A program made the position numbers and the translations under genes. A DNA stretch of 64,000 nucleotides, taken from NCBI GenBank assembly GCA_949126835.1, contig OX421507.1, positions 30,573,382 to 30,637,381 of the forward strand. The letters are read 5' to 3'. Every line of letters starts with the position of its first letter. Position 1 is the stretch's first letter. Shown here piece by piece: positions 50,601 through 62,600 of this stretch. This DNA comes from Anisus vortex (Eukaryota > Mollusca > Gastropoda > Planorbidae). Under the pieces are notes generated by a model that was not told where the DNA came from, did not search any database, and saw only the letters and a list, made by a program, of their open reading frames with translations.

Positions 50601-53600
50601 GATGATAAAATATAACAATACCACAGAATACATGTACCAGTATTATATAATGAAACTTAATCAGTTGAGATTCTTCTATAATGAGTTAAGCCGTAATCCT
50701 ATCTTTAAGAAAGTGGTCAAAAACAGTCCTCACACATTAGCGCCCAAACTAGAACTAAAACAACGGTATTCCACCCTCGTGCATATGACGTATTTTATTG
50801 CTATGACGTAGTGTCTAGACATATACATGTTTTATTCCTAACACGGAAACATTTCGGGTTTAAGATTATTTCATTTTAACTTTAGTTAATAATAACAGAA
50901 CCAATATAATATGGAAATAAATCTACTCGTAACACTCGCCCCCCCTTAAGACACAAAGGAATTACAGACAGCGTTAAGTATGGAATTCTTTGTAGAGTAC
51001 CCATAAAATGAACCGAATTCCCAAACTATTCGTAAGATTTAATTGACTATTGGACAATCTTTTTAAGATTAAAATGAACCATATATTATTTACATATTCC
51101 CCTAATAACAAAGTCGCTATTATGGAATCCCTTATCACATTATGTTAACAATGATTATTAATTAAACATTTATTTATCAATTAATATTTACAATTATGAT
51201 TATTGTGTGTACAACGTTGACCATAAAACTATTACCACCAATAACCAATCCCATAGAATTGATATGAATTACCCAAATAAGTGGAACCGATTAATAATTG
51301 ATAGATAATTCTTTAGAAAGTTTAATTTATTTATAACCGATCACTGTATCATTAACTAATGATTTTCAGTTATTATATTATTATTATGATGTCTCAATTA
51401 TGACATCAAGAATATTTAAAAATGTGATAATCTCAGCTGATTTAGCTTTTACATAGCATAAAATAAGACAGCCAAATTATAACATGACGACATAGAAACA
51501 AACAATTTGCAAAACACATCAATAATCAATTGAACAAACACAAGTGTGGATGTATTCAAGTTAAATACCGGTGTGTGTGCAACTGATGTATGCAATAGTT
51601 ACCTTTTACCTTACAACGTATGATTGTTTCTAGTAGAATTTGAAGTTTTGTTCTGTAATGTTTCATATTGCAATATTTCAAAACATAGTTTATTTATTGT
51701 CATATTTACAATAATATAAATGTTAATCAATACAATGAATGACATAAAAGAAAAACATTTCATGAGAAACTGACTTTATCTTCTGGTTTACCAGTTACAT
51801 GCGCGACAACGTCTCAGCGACCACATTTTGTTTACCTGGTAAATATAACACATTTAAATTATATGCTTGGAGGAATAAGCTCCAGCGAATAATTCTTTGG
51901 TTCTGTTTAACCCTGGAAAGGAAAACTAAAGGGTTATGATCAGTTAAAATATCAATTGGATATGGAGAACCATTGATATAAAAATCAAAATGTTTCAATG
52001 CCAGGATTAATCCTAAAAGTTCCTTTTCTATCACACTATAGTTTCTTTGATGCTTATCAAATTTTTGAGAGTAAAAACTAATCGGGTGTTCCAGTGAATC
52101 ATCACCCTTTTGGGAAATGACCGCTCCCATCCCTGTATCACACGCGTCAACGGTAATTTTAAAGGGTTTACTGTAATTGGGTGTTACTAATACAGGTGCC
52201 TCAGAAAGAACATCTTTTAATTTATCAAAGGCCTGGTGGCATTCATTAGACCATTTGAAAGTGCAATTCTTCTTTAATAGATTTGTTAATGGACATGTAA
52301 TGGTTGAGAAATTTTGACAGAACCGACGGTAGTACCCCGCAATCCCGAGAAAACTACGGAGTTGTTTACAGGTTTCAGGAACAGGGAACTCACGAACAGC
52401 CTTAACCTTTGCATTTAATGGTTTTACCAAACCATTTCCCACTATGTGACCTAGATACTCGATGGTTGCATGGCAGAACTGACTCTTAGTCAAGTTAATG
52501 GTGAGATTAGAATGAGTCAATTTCGTAAATAACAAATGTAGTTGATCCAAATGAGATTTAAAATCGTCACTAAAGACAACAATATCATCGAGGTATGCAT
52601 GACATTTAGGAATGTCCTGAGTAATGGTATTTATTAACCGTTGAAAAGTAGAGGGTGCATTAACCATACCAAAGGGCATGACCTTAAATTTGTACAGTCC
52701 GTCAGGGGTTACAAACGATGATATCTCCTGAGCCCTCTCCGTCAGTGGAATCTGAAAATACGCCGTCAATAGGTCAATTTTCGTCACAAACTTAGCATTA
52801 CTCACTTGATCTATTAGATCGTCGATTCTTGGTATTGGATAGGAATCAGTTTTTGTCACTTTGTTTACCTTACGGTAGTCCACACAAAACCTCATGGATC
52901 CATCGGCCTTAGGTACCAATACGCAAGGGGAAGACCAGTCACTACTACTAGGTGTAATAATGTCATTGTCAAGCATGTAGCGAACCTCTTTACGGATGCA
53001 TTCTAACTGGATAGGATTTGACCTGTATGGATGTTGTTTAATAGCTTTAGTATTTTCATCTAAAATAACATCATGCTTAACTACACTAGTTCTACTAGGT
53101 ACATCTCCAAATAAATGGATATTTTCATTAATTAGACCTTTGATAGCGGATTGTTCGCAATCAGGTAAATGTGCCAATTTTTCATTTAGGTTTTTCAGAG
53201 CCTTTGTATTTTGCAGTTTGCTTTCTGCCACTTCACGCTCAATTTCGGGTGAATTATTCCCGACTTTAATAACAGTGTTTACCGAGGCAACAACATTTTG
53301 TTCTTCTCTGGTAATGTATGGTTTCAACATATTGATATGGCACACTCGTTGCGATTTCCGTCTATCAGGGGTCTTTACAAGATAGTTAACCTCACTAAGC
53401 TTAGCCATAACCTCGTAGGGTCCTGTAAACTTGGCACTCAGGGGTTGACCAGACAGTGGCGTCAGCATGAGAACTTTATCACCAGGTTGGAAGATACGGG
53501 TTCTTGCGTTGACGTCATAATAGACCTTCATCCTGTCTTGTGCCTGCAAAAGATTAGATCTGACAACTTTTAATGCATTATACAGTCTATTTTTAAAATT

Positions 53601-56600
53601 TTCCACGTATGTCAGTAGACCAGTGTCTTCAGTGGATGACAACCATGTCTCTTGTAACAGCTTTAGTGGTCCACGAACTGTGTGTCCGAATACCAGTTCA
53701 AAGGGACTGAAACCAAGAGATTCTTGTACAGCCTCTCTGGTTGCGAAGAGTGCGAAGGGAATACCACGATCCCAGTCGTCGTTATGCTCGAAACAGAAAG
53801 TACGGAGCATGTTTTTCAATGTTTGGTGGTATCGTTCCAGTGCGCCTTGACTCTGTGGATGATATGCACTCGATACTGCATGACGAATACCCAGCCGTTC
53901 TAAGACTTGGCGAAATAACTTCGATGTGAAATTTGAACCTTGATCTGACTGCACAGTTTTCGGAAGACCATATCGGGTGAAGAATCCGATAAGTGCATCA
54001 GAGATTTTGTCGGCATTGATGCTACGTAGAGGAATAGCCTCTGGAAATCTCGTTGCCGAACACATTATAGTGAACAGATACTGGTGGCCAGCCTTAGTTT
54101 TAGGCAACGGACCGACGCAGTCTATAATGATGTGACTGAAGGGTTCTGAGAATGCTGGTATGGGTCGTAGAGGAGCTACCGGAATGGTCTGATTCGGCTT
54201 GCCGACCATCTGGCAGACATGACATGATCTGCAAAACGATGTGACGTCACGACGTAGGCCAGGCCAGAAGAAATATGGAAGAATCCTATCGAAGGTTTTC
54301 TGAATCCCTAGGTGACCAGCATACGGTGAATCATGGGCCATATGTAGTATGTCCTTGCGGTAAACATTGGGTACCACGATTTGATGTACTTCGCTGCATG
54401 TTTCATCGTCGTTTTCTTTCCCTCTCCATTTCCTCATTAACAAGTCGTCCCTCAGGTAATAACCTGCGGCCATTGTTTCTAATTCTCCTTCATTCTTTGC
54501 TTCCTCTTTTAGCTTCCCGATCTCTGGATCTTTGCCCTGAGCAAGAATGAGTAGTTGTCTAGGCGACAAATTATTTTGATCAGTATGACTTGAGTGACCA
54601 CCTAGAACATCCGCCATGAAGGTTGCTTGTAAGTCAATCTCTGGTGTTGGTTCTGGTTTCTTTGTCGATTCATTAGTCATCTGCTGTTTCTCCATAGCTC
54701 TGGTGATAACACATACTGAATTTTCAGTATTCCTACACTGAACAGAGTCTTTGGTTTCTTTAAGTACAGGATGTACCTGATTCTTGGCAATGTCACTTCC
54801 TAAAAGTAATGAAATGCCTCTGTAGGGAAATTTCTTCACTATCCCAACAATAACAGATCCAGTGAAGTAATTACTCTTCAACTGTATACGATGTAACGGT
54901 GCCGTGAGTGTTCCAGCCATAGTACTGATCAAGGCATACTGGCCTGTATGAGTCAATTTCGACGTTGGTACAGTATTCTTCAACAGTAGAGATATATCAG
55001 CACCGGAGTCACGTAGAATTTTAATCTTCCGTTCTCTAGCTTGATTATCTATAGGTGACACATAGCCCTCGCTAACATCCGATAGCATGCACTCGGGTAG
55101 TTCTCTACCTACTGAGTTTCTTGCTACACTACTGCCTCCATAAGTAAACGTTTTATTTACTGATTGTTCATCTGTCACACTCCCTTTGGAGTTGAAACTA
55201 GAATGTTCAATAGCCTCGGTCTTCATTTCAAAGACTTTTTCCGACTTTGAGCAACTTGGACATGCGTGTTTCGCCATCTCTTCATGACTAACATCAAATG
55301 TCTTTCGATCAGTTTTAATTCTTTTGTGGGCAGTTTTATTTCTATGAGTTTCAGTTTGTACGGCGATGTGTGATAAAACCACGTTGTTCTTGTTTTTAAT
55401 GGGTCTTTTCTCTTTATGTAGACTCCAACAATTCTCTTTGATATGTCCATCTTTCTTACAGAATGTACAGGTAATTCTCTTTTGTACAAAACTTGAATTC
55501 TCTTGTTTATCGGCTTTTTGTTTACTTTTATCATCTGTCGATCTTAACTTCCTCTCTGTATTACTGTTTTGAGTCCTCAAACTTGTTCTGTCATTTTGAA
55601 AATAATGGCTATGCGGGTGAATAATGACGTATTCATCGGCTTTAACTGCTGCTTGTTCTGCTATTTCAATAACACGATCAGCCAAATGAACTTTTATATC
55701 AGTGCGAATCTTCTCAGTAAAATCCTCCATCAGTATGAGATTATATAGTTTCTCATAATCTTTATTCACATTCTTAGAACGTAACCATCGATCAAAATAC
55801 TTTTTCTCTAATCTCAGGAAGTCAACATGTGAAACTTCTGGTTCCTTCTTGTACTCACGATATAACTTTCGATACTTTTCTGGAGTTAGAACATAACTCA
55901 ATAGTACTCTGCTCTTTATTAGTTCATAATCATTGCATTCCTCTGGAGTCAAATTCAATACAACATCTAGAGCCTTGCCTTTTGTTAGAGCCCTCTCCGT
56001 CAGTGGAATCTGAAAATACGCCGTCAATAGGTCAATTTTCGTCACAAACTTAGCATTACTCACTTGATCTATTAGATCGTCGATTCTTGGTATTGGATAG
56101 GAATCAGTTTTTGTCACTTTGTTTACCTTACGGTAGTCCACACAAAACCTCATGGATCCATCGGCCTTAGGTACCAATACGCAAGGGGAAGACCAGTCAC
56201 TACTTTCGAAGACCATAAAGAACTCATCAATCTCTATGTTCTCCATGCTTGGGACATGCTTTTTAAACTTATATAGTTCTACATTATTTGTTTCCTGAAT
56301 CGTATGAGTTGATGAACGAGACTTTGCCAATTCAATCCTTTCATTACTAGCGATTCTTTCTTTTTCCAATTCTTTCTCCTTCAATTGTAATTGTACTTCT
56401 ATTCTTTTACCCTCTAATTGTACTTGAATTTCTAACTTCTTCATTTCTAACTGGAATTTCATGTCTGCACTTAGTTCATTTCCATTCATTTTAAATTCAT
56501 GGTTATTTATGTCTGTTTTCAGGGTTTCTGATACATTGAGAACCACTGATTCTTCATTATTCATAGTATTTTCTTCAAGCATTGCACCATGTCTTTTCAA

Positions 56601-59600
56601 ACATTCCTTAATATCTTGAATCAATTTACTCCTTACTGGTGTAACTTCAGTAATGTCTATTCCCAGAGAATTTGCCATCTCTTTTAACTGGGTTAGTGAC
56701 ATGCTAGTTAACTGTTCTGACGTGATAGCAAAAATATTCAATTGCTCCAACGTAAGATTAGCTTCCGCCATGTTTTATATTAATGACGTAAATAGAAGAT
56801 AAAAAATTTCAACTTTACCTTTTATAAAGTCCTTTGAAATATTTTACACCACTGTTAATTTGTAGAAGATAAATTTTAAGGATGGTTGTGTACAAAGCTG
56901 ACAACAGTATGTCCGAACACAGACAGTGCCTCCCACGTAGACAGAATTTGAATAAATATTTGTTGTAAATCGTTTTCACTAAAACAGTTGTATATTCTCA
57001 ATTCTTATACATACAAACTTTAGATCCAGGACTTGAGCCCCCAATCTTTTGTCACGTGCGAAATCAGCTACTGACGTTAGATGATATTTTTAGTAATGTA
57101 TTATTATATATTATTTTGATTCATATCCATCTTGGATCTCACAAGGTTGTATAAGAATTTATATTGATGTTATTGAATTAGATTTGATGTTTATTTGACT
57201 CGTCGCGATATGAATCTTTTGTGTATAAAGTGATTTAGATAAACTGTACCTTAATATATAGGAAATCCACAATCCTGTTTGAAATTGAACACAATTTTAT
57301 TCCAACAAGTTGAGATGATAAAATATAACAATACCACAGAATACATGTACCAGTATTATATAATGAAACTTAATCAGTTGAGATTCTTCTATAATGAGTT
57401 AAGCCGTAATCCTATCTTTAAGAAAGTGGTCAAAAACAGTCCTCACACATTAGCGCCCAAACTAGAACTAAAACAACGGTATTCCACCCTAGTGCATATG
57501 ACGTATTTTATTGCTATGAAGTAGTGTCTAGACATATACATGTTTTATTCCTAACACGGAAACATTTCGGGTTTAAGATTATTTCATTTTAACTTTAGTT
57601 AATAATAACAGAACCAATATAATATGGAAATAAATCTACTCGTAACACTCTCCAGTTCCATGAGCAAAACAGAACAGAAATCATGAAGAAAATCAAAGAT
57701 TTGCCATTATCTGCTAAAACAGAAAAGATAGTACTTCTAAAATGTCTTCAAATGTAACACATAGGAAGGTAGAAGACATTCAAATGGCTTCTGCTTTAAT
57801 CACTTGCTATGGATGAGTCTTGCGACACGGCACAATAAGTTACACTTTTCGTCTGGTATATGTCGTCCCAAAGACCAAAACTGCTAGGATTGCTGCCGCT
57901 CTCTGGGGAAAACTCGTGGAGAAGATATAGCAAATGCTGTGCGAAAATGCCTGGAAGACTATGAAATCGATGTAAATAAAATCGTTTCTCTAACAACTGA
58001 TGGAGTCAGAAGTATGACAGGAATACATAAAGGGGGAACAACGATTCTTCTGCAAAAAAATAAATCACAAAATTTTACTGCATAATTCATCAAGAGACGC
58101 TTTGTGCCCAAACATTTCCAGCCGACATAGTTGAGGTCATGAACTCGGTAATTAAGATCTTTAACAGCATTTTGGCTAAAGCACTCTACCATCACCAATT
58201 TAAGGAATTTCTTGAAGAAAAAAAAGTCAGTATTCTGACCTACTTCTGCACAATAAAGTGCGATGGTTTTCCAGGGGTAACGTATTGAAACGTTTTGCTT
58301 CTTGCTTGAGTGAAATAAAAACTCTTCAACGAAAAAGGCATCGTCATTGCCGAATTGAAAGGAGACAAATGGCTGCAAAAATTCAACTTCATGGTGGATA
58401 TCACAAAGAAACTAAATGAGCTAAATGTAAAACTGCAAGGAAAGGGAAACCCAGCCCATGCCTTGCTCGGAAAAGTGTAGAAAAATTACTTCTTTTTTTG
58501 TCGAAGACATGGAGAGTGGCAAATTACTTCATTTCGAAAATCTGAAGCGATATCGCGATGAAACCAATGCAACTATTGACACGAATTACTTCAGCATGGT
58601 TATAAACAAAATGAAAGATGGATTCACTGAGAGATTTGAGTTATTCAAAGCAAACGCAAGTACTCTGGTGTTCATAGTATATCCTCTCAACACAAATTTA
58701 ATTGCTGACAATCTTCCAGTCAACATATTGATGCGAGCAAGCGTTCTCTTGCATGAATGTAATAAAAAGTAAAGTAAGAAGCCAACTAACAAATATAAAT
58801 CTAAAAGCGTGCTTGAAAGTTGAAACTGAAAACAAGTTATGAGCCAGATTTAACCAAACTTTCAAAAGGCATGCCAGGCCAATGCTCCCATTGATGTAAC
58901 TATCAATTACTCAATAATTATAGTTATATTATTTGATTACTAAATTTATTATTCTAGCAGAACTAGCTAATATAATTATACTGTACTATGTTCTGTGCGA
59001 AACATTAGTATGTTTTTATATGAATAAATATTATTTCATATTTAAAGCTATCTTTATTTTAAATCAAAAATCAAATTTATTTACCTAATCCTAATCAAAT
59101 ACCATAATATTGAAACAAAAAATGTTAGTGGCTCTTTAAAAACCGGGAAATTTTGTAAATTGTAGCTTTTGGCTCTTCCGTCTGAAAAGGTTGCCGACCC
59201 CTGCCATAGGAGCATAGGGCCACAGTTATACTTTTGTCTTGGTCTTGGAAGGCTCCCTTTATTTGTGTCCATGTGAGGCCAACAGCCTTTGCCTCACCTA
59301 CGACCGATCTCCTCCAAGTTTGCCTGGGTCTGCCTTCTTTCCTTTTGCCCTGGGGATTCCAGTCAAGTGCTTGTCTTGCCACATTGTCTTCTGTTCTTCT
59401 TAAAGTTTGACCAATCCACTTCCATTTACGGCTTTTGATGCTTTTTGTCGATGGGTTTTTGTCCGGTCTTTTCCCATAGGTTAACACATGAAATGGTTTC
59501 TGGCCATCAAATTTTCAGCATGAGCATCTGCCAAACTAATGGAAAGATTTTATACCTCCAACTATTGTTGAGTAGTTTACTCAATTTATTTCTTGTTAAA

Positions 59601-62600
59601 TTAAATGGATTTATATTCTTATAAAGTAAGTTTTCCAGTTTTGAACAATTTACTCTCTCCAAGTTATTATCTCTTTTTACAAACAAAAAAAAAGCTAAAA
59701 ATTTAGTGTTGGAGCCCTATCGATGTTTTAGCCATTCTACAGATAAAGTTTGGACTGTGGGGAGTAATTAGTAAAATAATAGACGGTACTGGGGGTATTC
59801 ATAGCAAATAAGAAAGTAAGTCAGTGTGAGAAAGGTTAAGATATGTCCTTACAAAATGTCTCTCTGGAACTGTGGTGTTTAATTCCTGGTCTACTATAGA
59901 TTCAATTTAAATGTTAATTTATTCTAGCTGTAGTTTGTAAATTTTGTCTTTAGATTTGTGGTGGTATGTGGCGATGGAGAGTATATTATCTACACGGCCA
60001 TGGCATTGAGGAACAAGTCATTTGGCTCCGCTCAGGAGTTTGTCTGGAGCAATGACTCGTCAGTCTATGCCGTCAGGGAAGGCGGCACATCCGTGAAGAT
60101 TTTCAAAAACTTCAAAGAGCAGAAATCGTTCAAGCCTGACTTTGGAGCAGAAGGTATAGTACTAGTTTTGAAAAATGTGTATATAAACCTCCACAGATGT
60201 AGTCAATTTCAGCTACAACACAGTGTGCAATATGCTAAAAAAACAACTTTAAGGAGGAATGTCTAATTGAATGGGCACGGAACAACTGGAAGAAAAATGT
60301 ACAAAGAAATGAATCAGCCCAACAAACAAGAGGTTTCTCCCCACGCAAAGAACAATGCACTAGATTCCTTTTAAGAACATGACCTATAGCACTCACAACA
60401 ACAGACACTGTCACTAGCAAAGTAAAAGTATCCCGTCTGACCAAATTGAGATCCATAGGACTGGTGAAGCAGCGCTCACCAGTTTCTGTTGCCATGGCAT
60501 ACTAAAGGATTGTGTAGCCAGCACAATGCCCAGCCACCTTTACTTTACCCCTACTAAGGTCAAGTACCCATCAGAAGTGGGTAGACTCAGGGGGACACCT
60601 CCAGTTCCAAGAACAAATCCTAGATGCTGCCACTACCCACAAGAAACTGTAGACCACATCCCACTTGAATGCCCCAAGCTAACAAACCTAAGCGTTTACT
60701 ACCCCCCCCCCCCAATCTACCATTACCAACTCAATTTACAACAATACAGTACAACTGAAAAAAATACAAGTAAATGAGTTAAACTACCAAGTGACCAATC
60801 ACTTGAGTTAAACTACCAGGTGACCAATCACTTGAGTTAAACTACCAGGTGACCAATCACTTGAGTTAAACTACCAGGTGACCAATCACTTGAGTTAAAC
60901 TGCCAGGTGACCAATCACTTGAGTTAAACTACCAGGTGACCAATCACTTGAGTTAAACTACCAAGTGACCAATCACTTGAGTTAAACTACCAGGTGACCA
61001 ATCACTTGAGTTAAACTGCCAGGTGACCAATCACTTGAGTTAAACTGCCAGGTGACCAATCACTTGAGTTAAACTACCAGGTGACCAATCACTTGAGTTA
61101 AACTACCAAGTGACCAATCACTTGAGTTAAACTACCAGGTGACCAATCACTTGAGTTAAACTACCAGGTGACCAATCACTTGAGTTAAACTGCCAGGTGA
61201 CCAATCACTTGAGTTAAACTACCAGGTGACCAATCATTTGAGTTAAACTACCAAGTGACCAATCACTTGAGTTAAACTACCAGGTGACCAATCACTTGAG
61301 TTAAACTGCCAGGTGACCAATCACTTGAGTTAAACTACCAGGTGACCAATCACTTGAGTTAAACTACCAGGTGACCAATCATTTGAATTTAAACTACCAG
61401 GTGACCAATCACTTGAGTTAAACTACCAGGTGACCAATCACTTGAGTTAAACTACCAGGTGACCAATCACTTGAGTTAAACTACCAGGTGACCAATCACT
61501 TGAGTTAAACTACCAGGTGACCAATCACTTGAGTTAAACTACCAGGTGACCAATCACTTGAGTTAAACTTCCAGGTGACCAATCACTTGAGTTAAACTAC
61601 CGGGTGACCAATCACTTGAGTTAAACTACCAGGTGACCAATCACTTGAGTTAAACTACCAGGTGACCAATCACTTGCGTTAAACTACCAGGTGACCAATC
61701 ACTTGAGTTAAACTACCAGGTGACCAATCACTTGAGTTAAACTACCAGGTGACCAATCACTTGAGTTAAACTACCAGGTGACCAATCACTTGAGTTAAAC
61801 TACCAGGTGACCAATCACTTGAGTTAAACTACCAGGTGACCAATCACTTGAGTTAAACTACCAGGTGACCAATCACTTGAGTTAAACTACCAGGTGACCA
61901 ATCACTTGAGTTAAACTACCAGGTGACCAATCACTTGAGTTAAACTATCAGGTGACCAATCACTTGATTTAAACTACCAGGTGACCAATCACTTGAGTTA
62001 AACTGACCAATCACTTGAGTTAAACTGACCAATCTCTTGAGTTAAACTGACCAATCACTTGAGTTAAACTGACCAATCACTTGAGTTAAACTGACCAATC
62101 ACTTGAGTTAAACTGACCAATTAGTTGAGTTAAACTGACCAATCAGTTGAGTTAAACTGACCAATCACTTGAGTTAAACTGACCAATCACTTGAGTTAAA
62201 CTGACCAATCACTTGAGTTAAACTGACCAATCACTTGAGTTAAACTATACTTTTATTGTGTTGTTATTTTCTCTCAGGTATCTATGGTGGTCACATGCTG
62301 GGTGTAAGGTCAGTGAGCGGTCTTGCATTCTATGACTGGGAGAGCACAGAACTTGTTAGGCGGATTGAGATTACACCCAAGCATGTAAGTTTTGTCATTA
62401 GAGACTCATCCTTTGTATTTACTTAATCTGTGTTTCATCATTCCCCATTGTGACAGTGTGTGTCTGAGTTCTCATGGGCTCAAGTTTTTTCTTGCAGATA
62501 TTCTGGAGTGAGAACGGCTCCCTGGTTTGCATCGCCACAGAGGAGTCGTTCTTCATCCTGAAGTTTGTTCCTGAGGCTCTGGAGATAGCCAAGGAGGCCA

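Larger units (their letters stand above)
50337..57647 (-). mobile_element. Full-length Gmr1-like Ty3/gypsy LTR retrotransposon
   Basis: Length 7311 bp. Two 598-bp LTRs start TG and end CA and differ at only about two positions, indicating a young insertion. The 4-bp target duplication is ctct (50333-50336 and 57648-57651). A purine tract adjoins the 3-prime LTR, and a candidate primer site lies 6 bases from the 5-prime LTR. A single Gag-Pol frame fills 51795-56771. The domain order has integrase before reverse transcriptase, which sets it apart from standard Ty3/gypsy and points to the Gmr1-like group. It is nested in a hAT element and antisense to COPB2. Confidence 0.93.
50273..59203 (+). 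mobile_element. hAT transposon (FAM200/GTF2IRD2/ZBED-like), interrupted
   Basis: Termini caggggtcggcaacc (50273) and ggttgccgacccctg (ending 59203) are exact 15-bp inverted repeats. Both sides carry the 8-bp duplication ccatagga (50265-50272 and 59204-59211), typical of hAT. A decayed transposase lies at 57660-58870. Without the LTR element nested inside, the hAT is only about 1.6 kb and has lost the N-terminal half of its transposase, so it is a deleted copy. It sits in COPB2 intron 9, inside an older LINE fragment. Confidence 0.9.

Noticed and set aside
50566..50811. 81-codon frame, repeated at 57279-57524
   Set aside because: Lies inside the LTRs on the strand opposite to the element; duplicated only because the LTRs are.
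52996..56053. Several plus-strand frames of 60-130 codons within 52.9-56.1 kb
   Set aside because: Shadows of the Gag-Pol frame on the other strand.
59125..59203. Extension of the LINE frame past 59204
   Set aside because: Those codons come from reading into the hAT terminal repeat; the true LINE continuation is at about 50244-50272.
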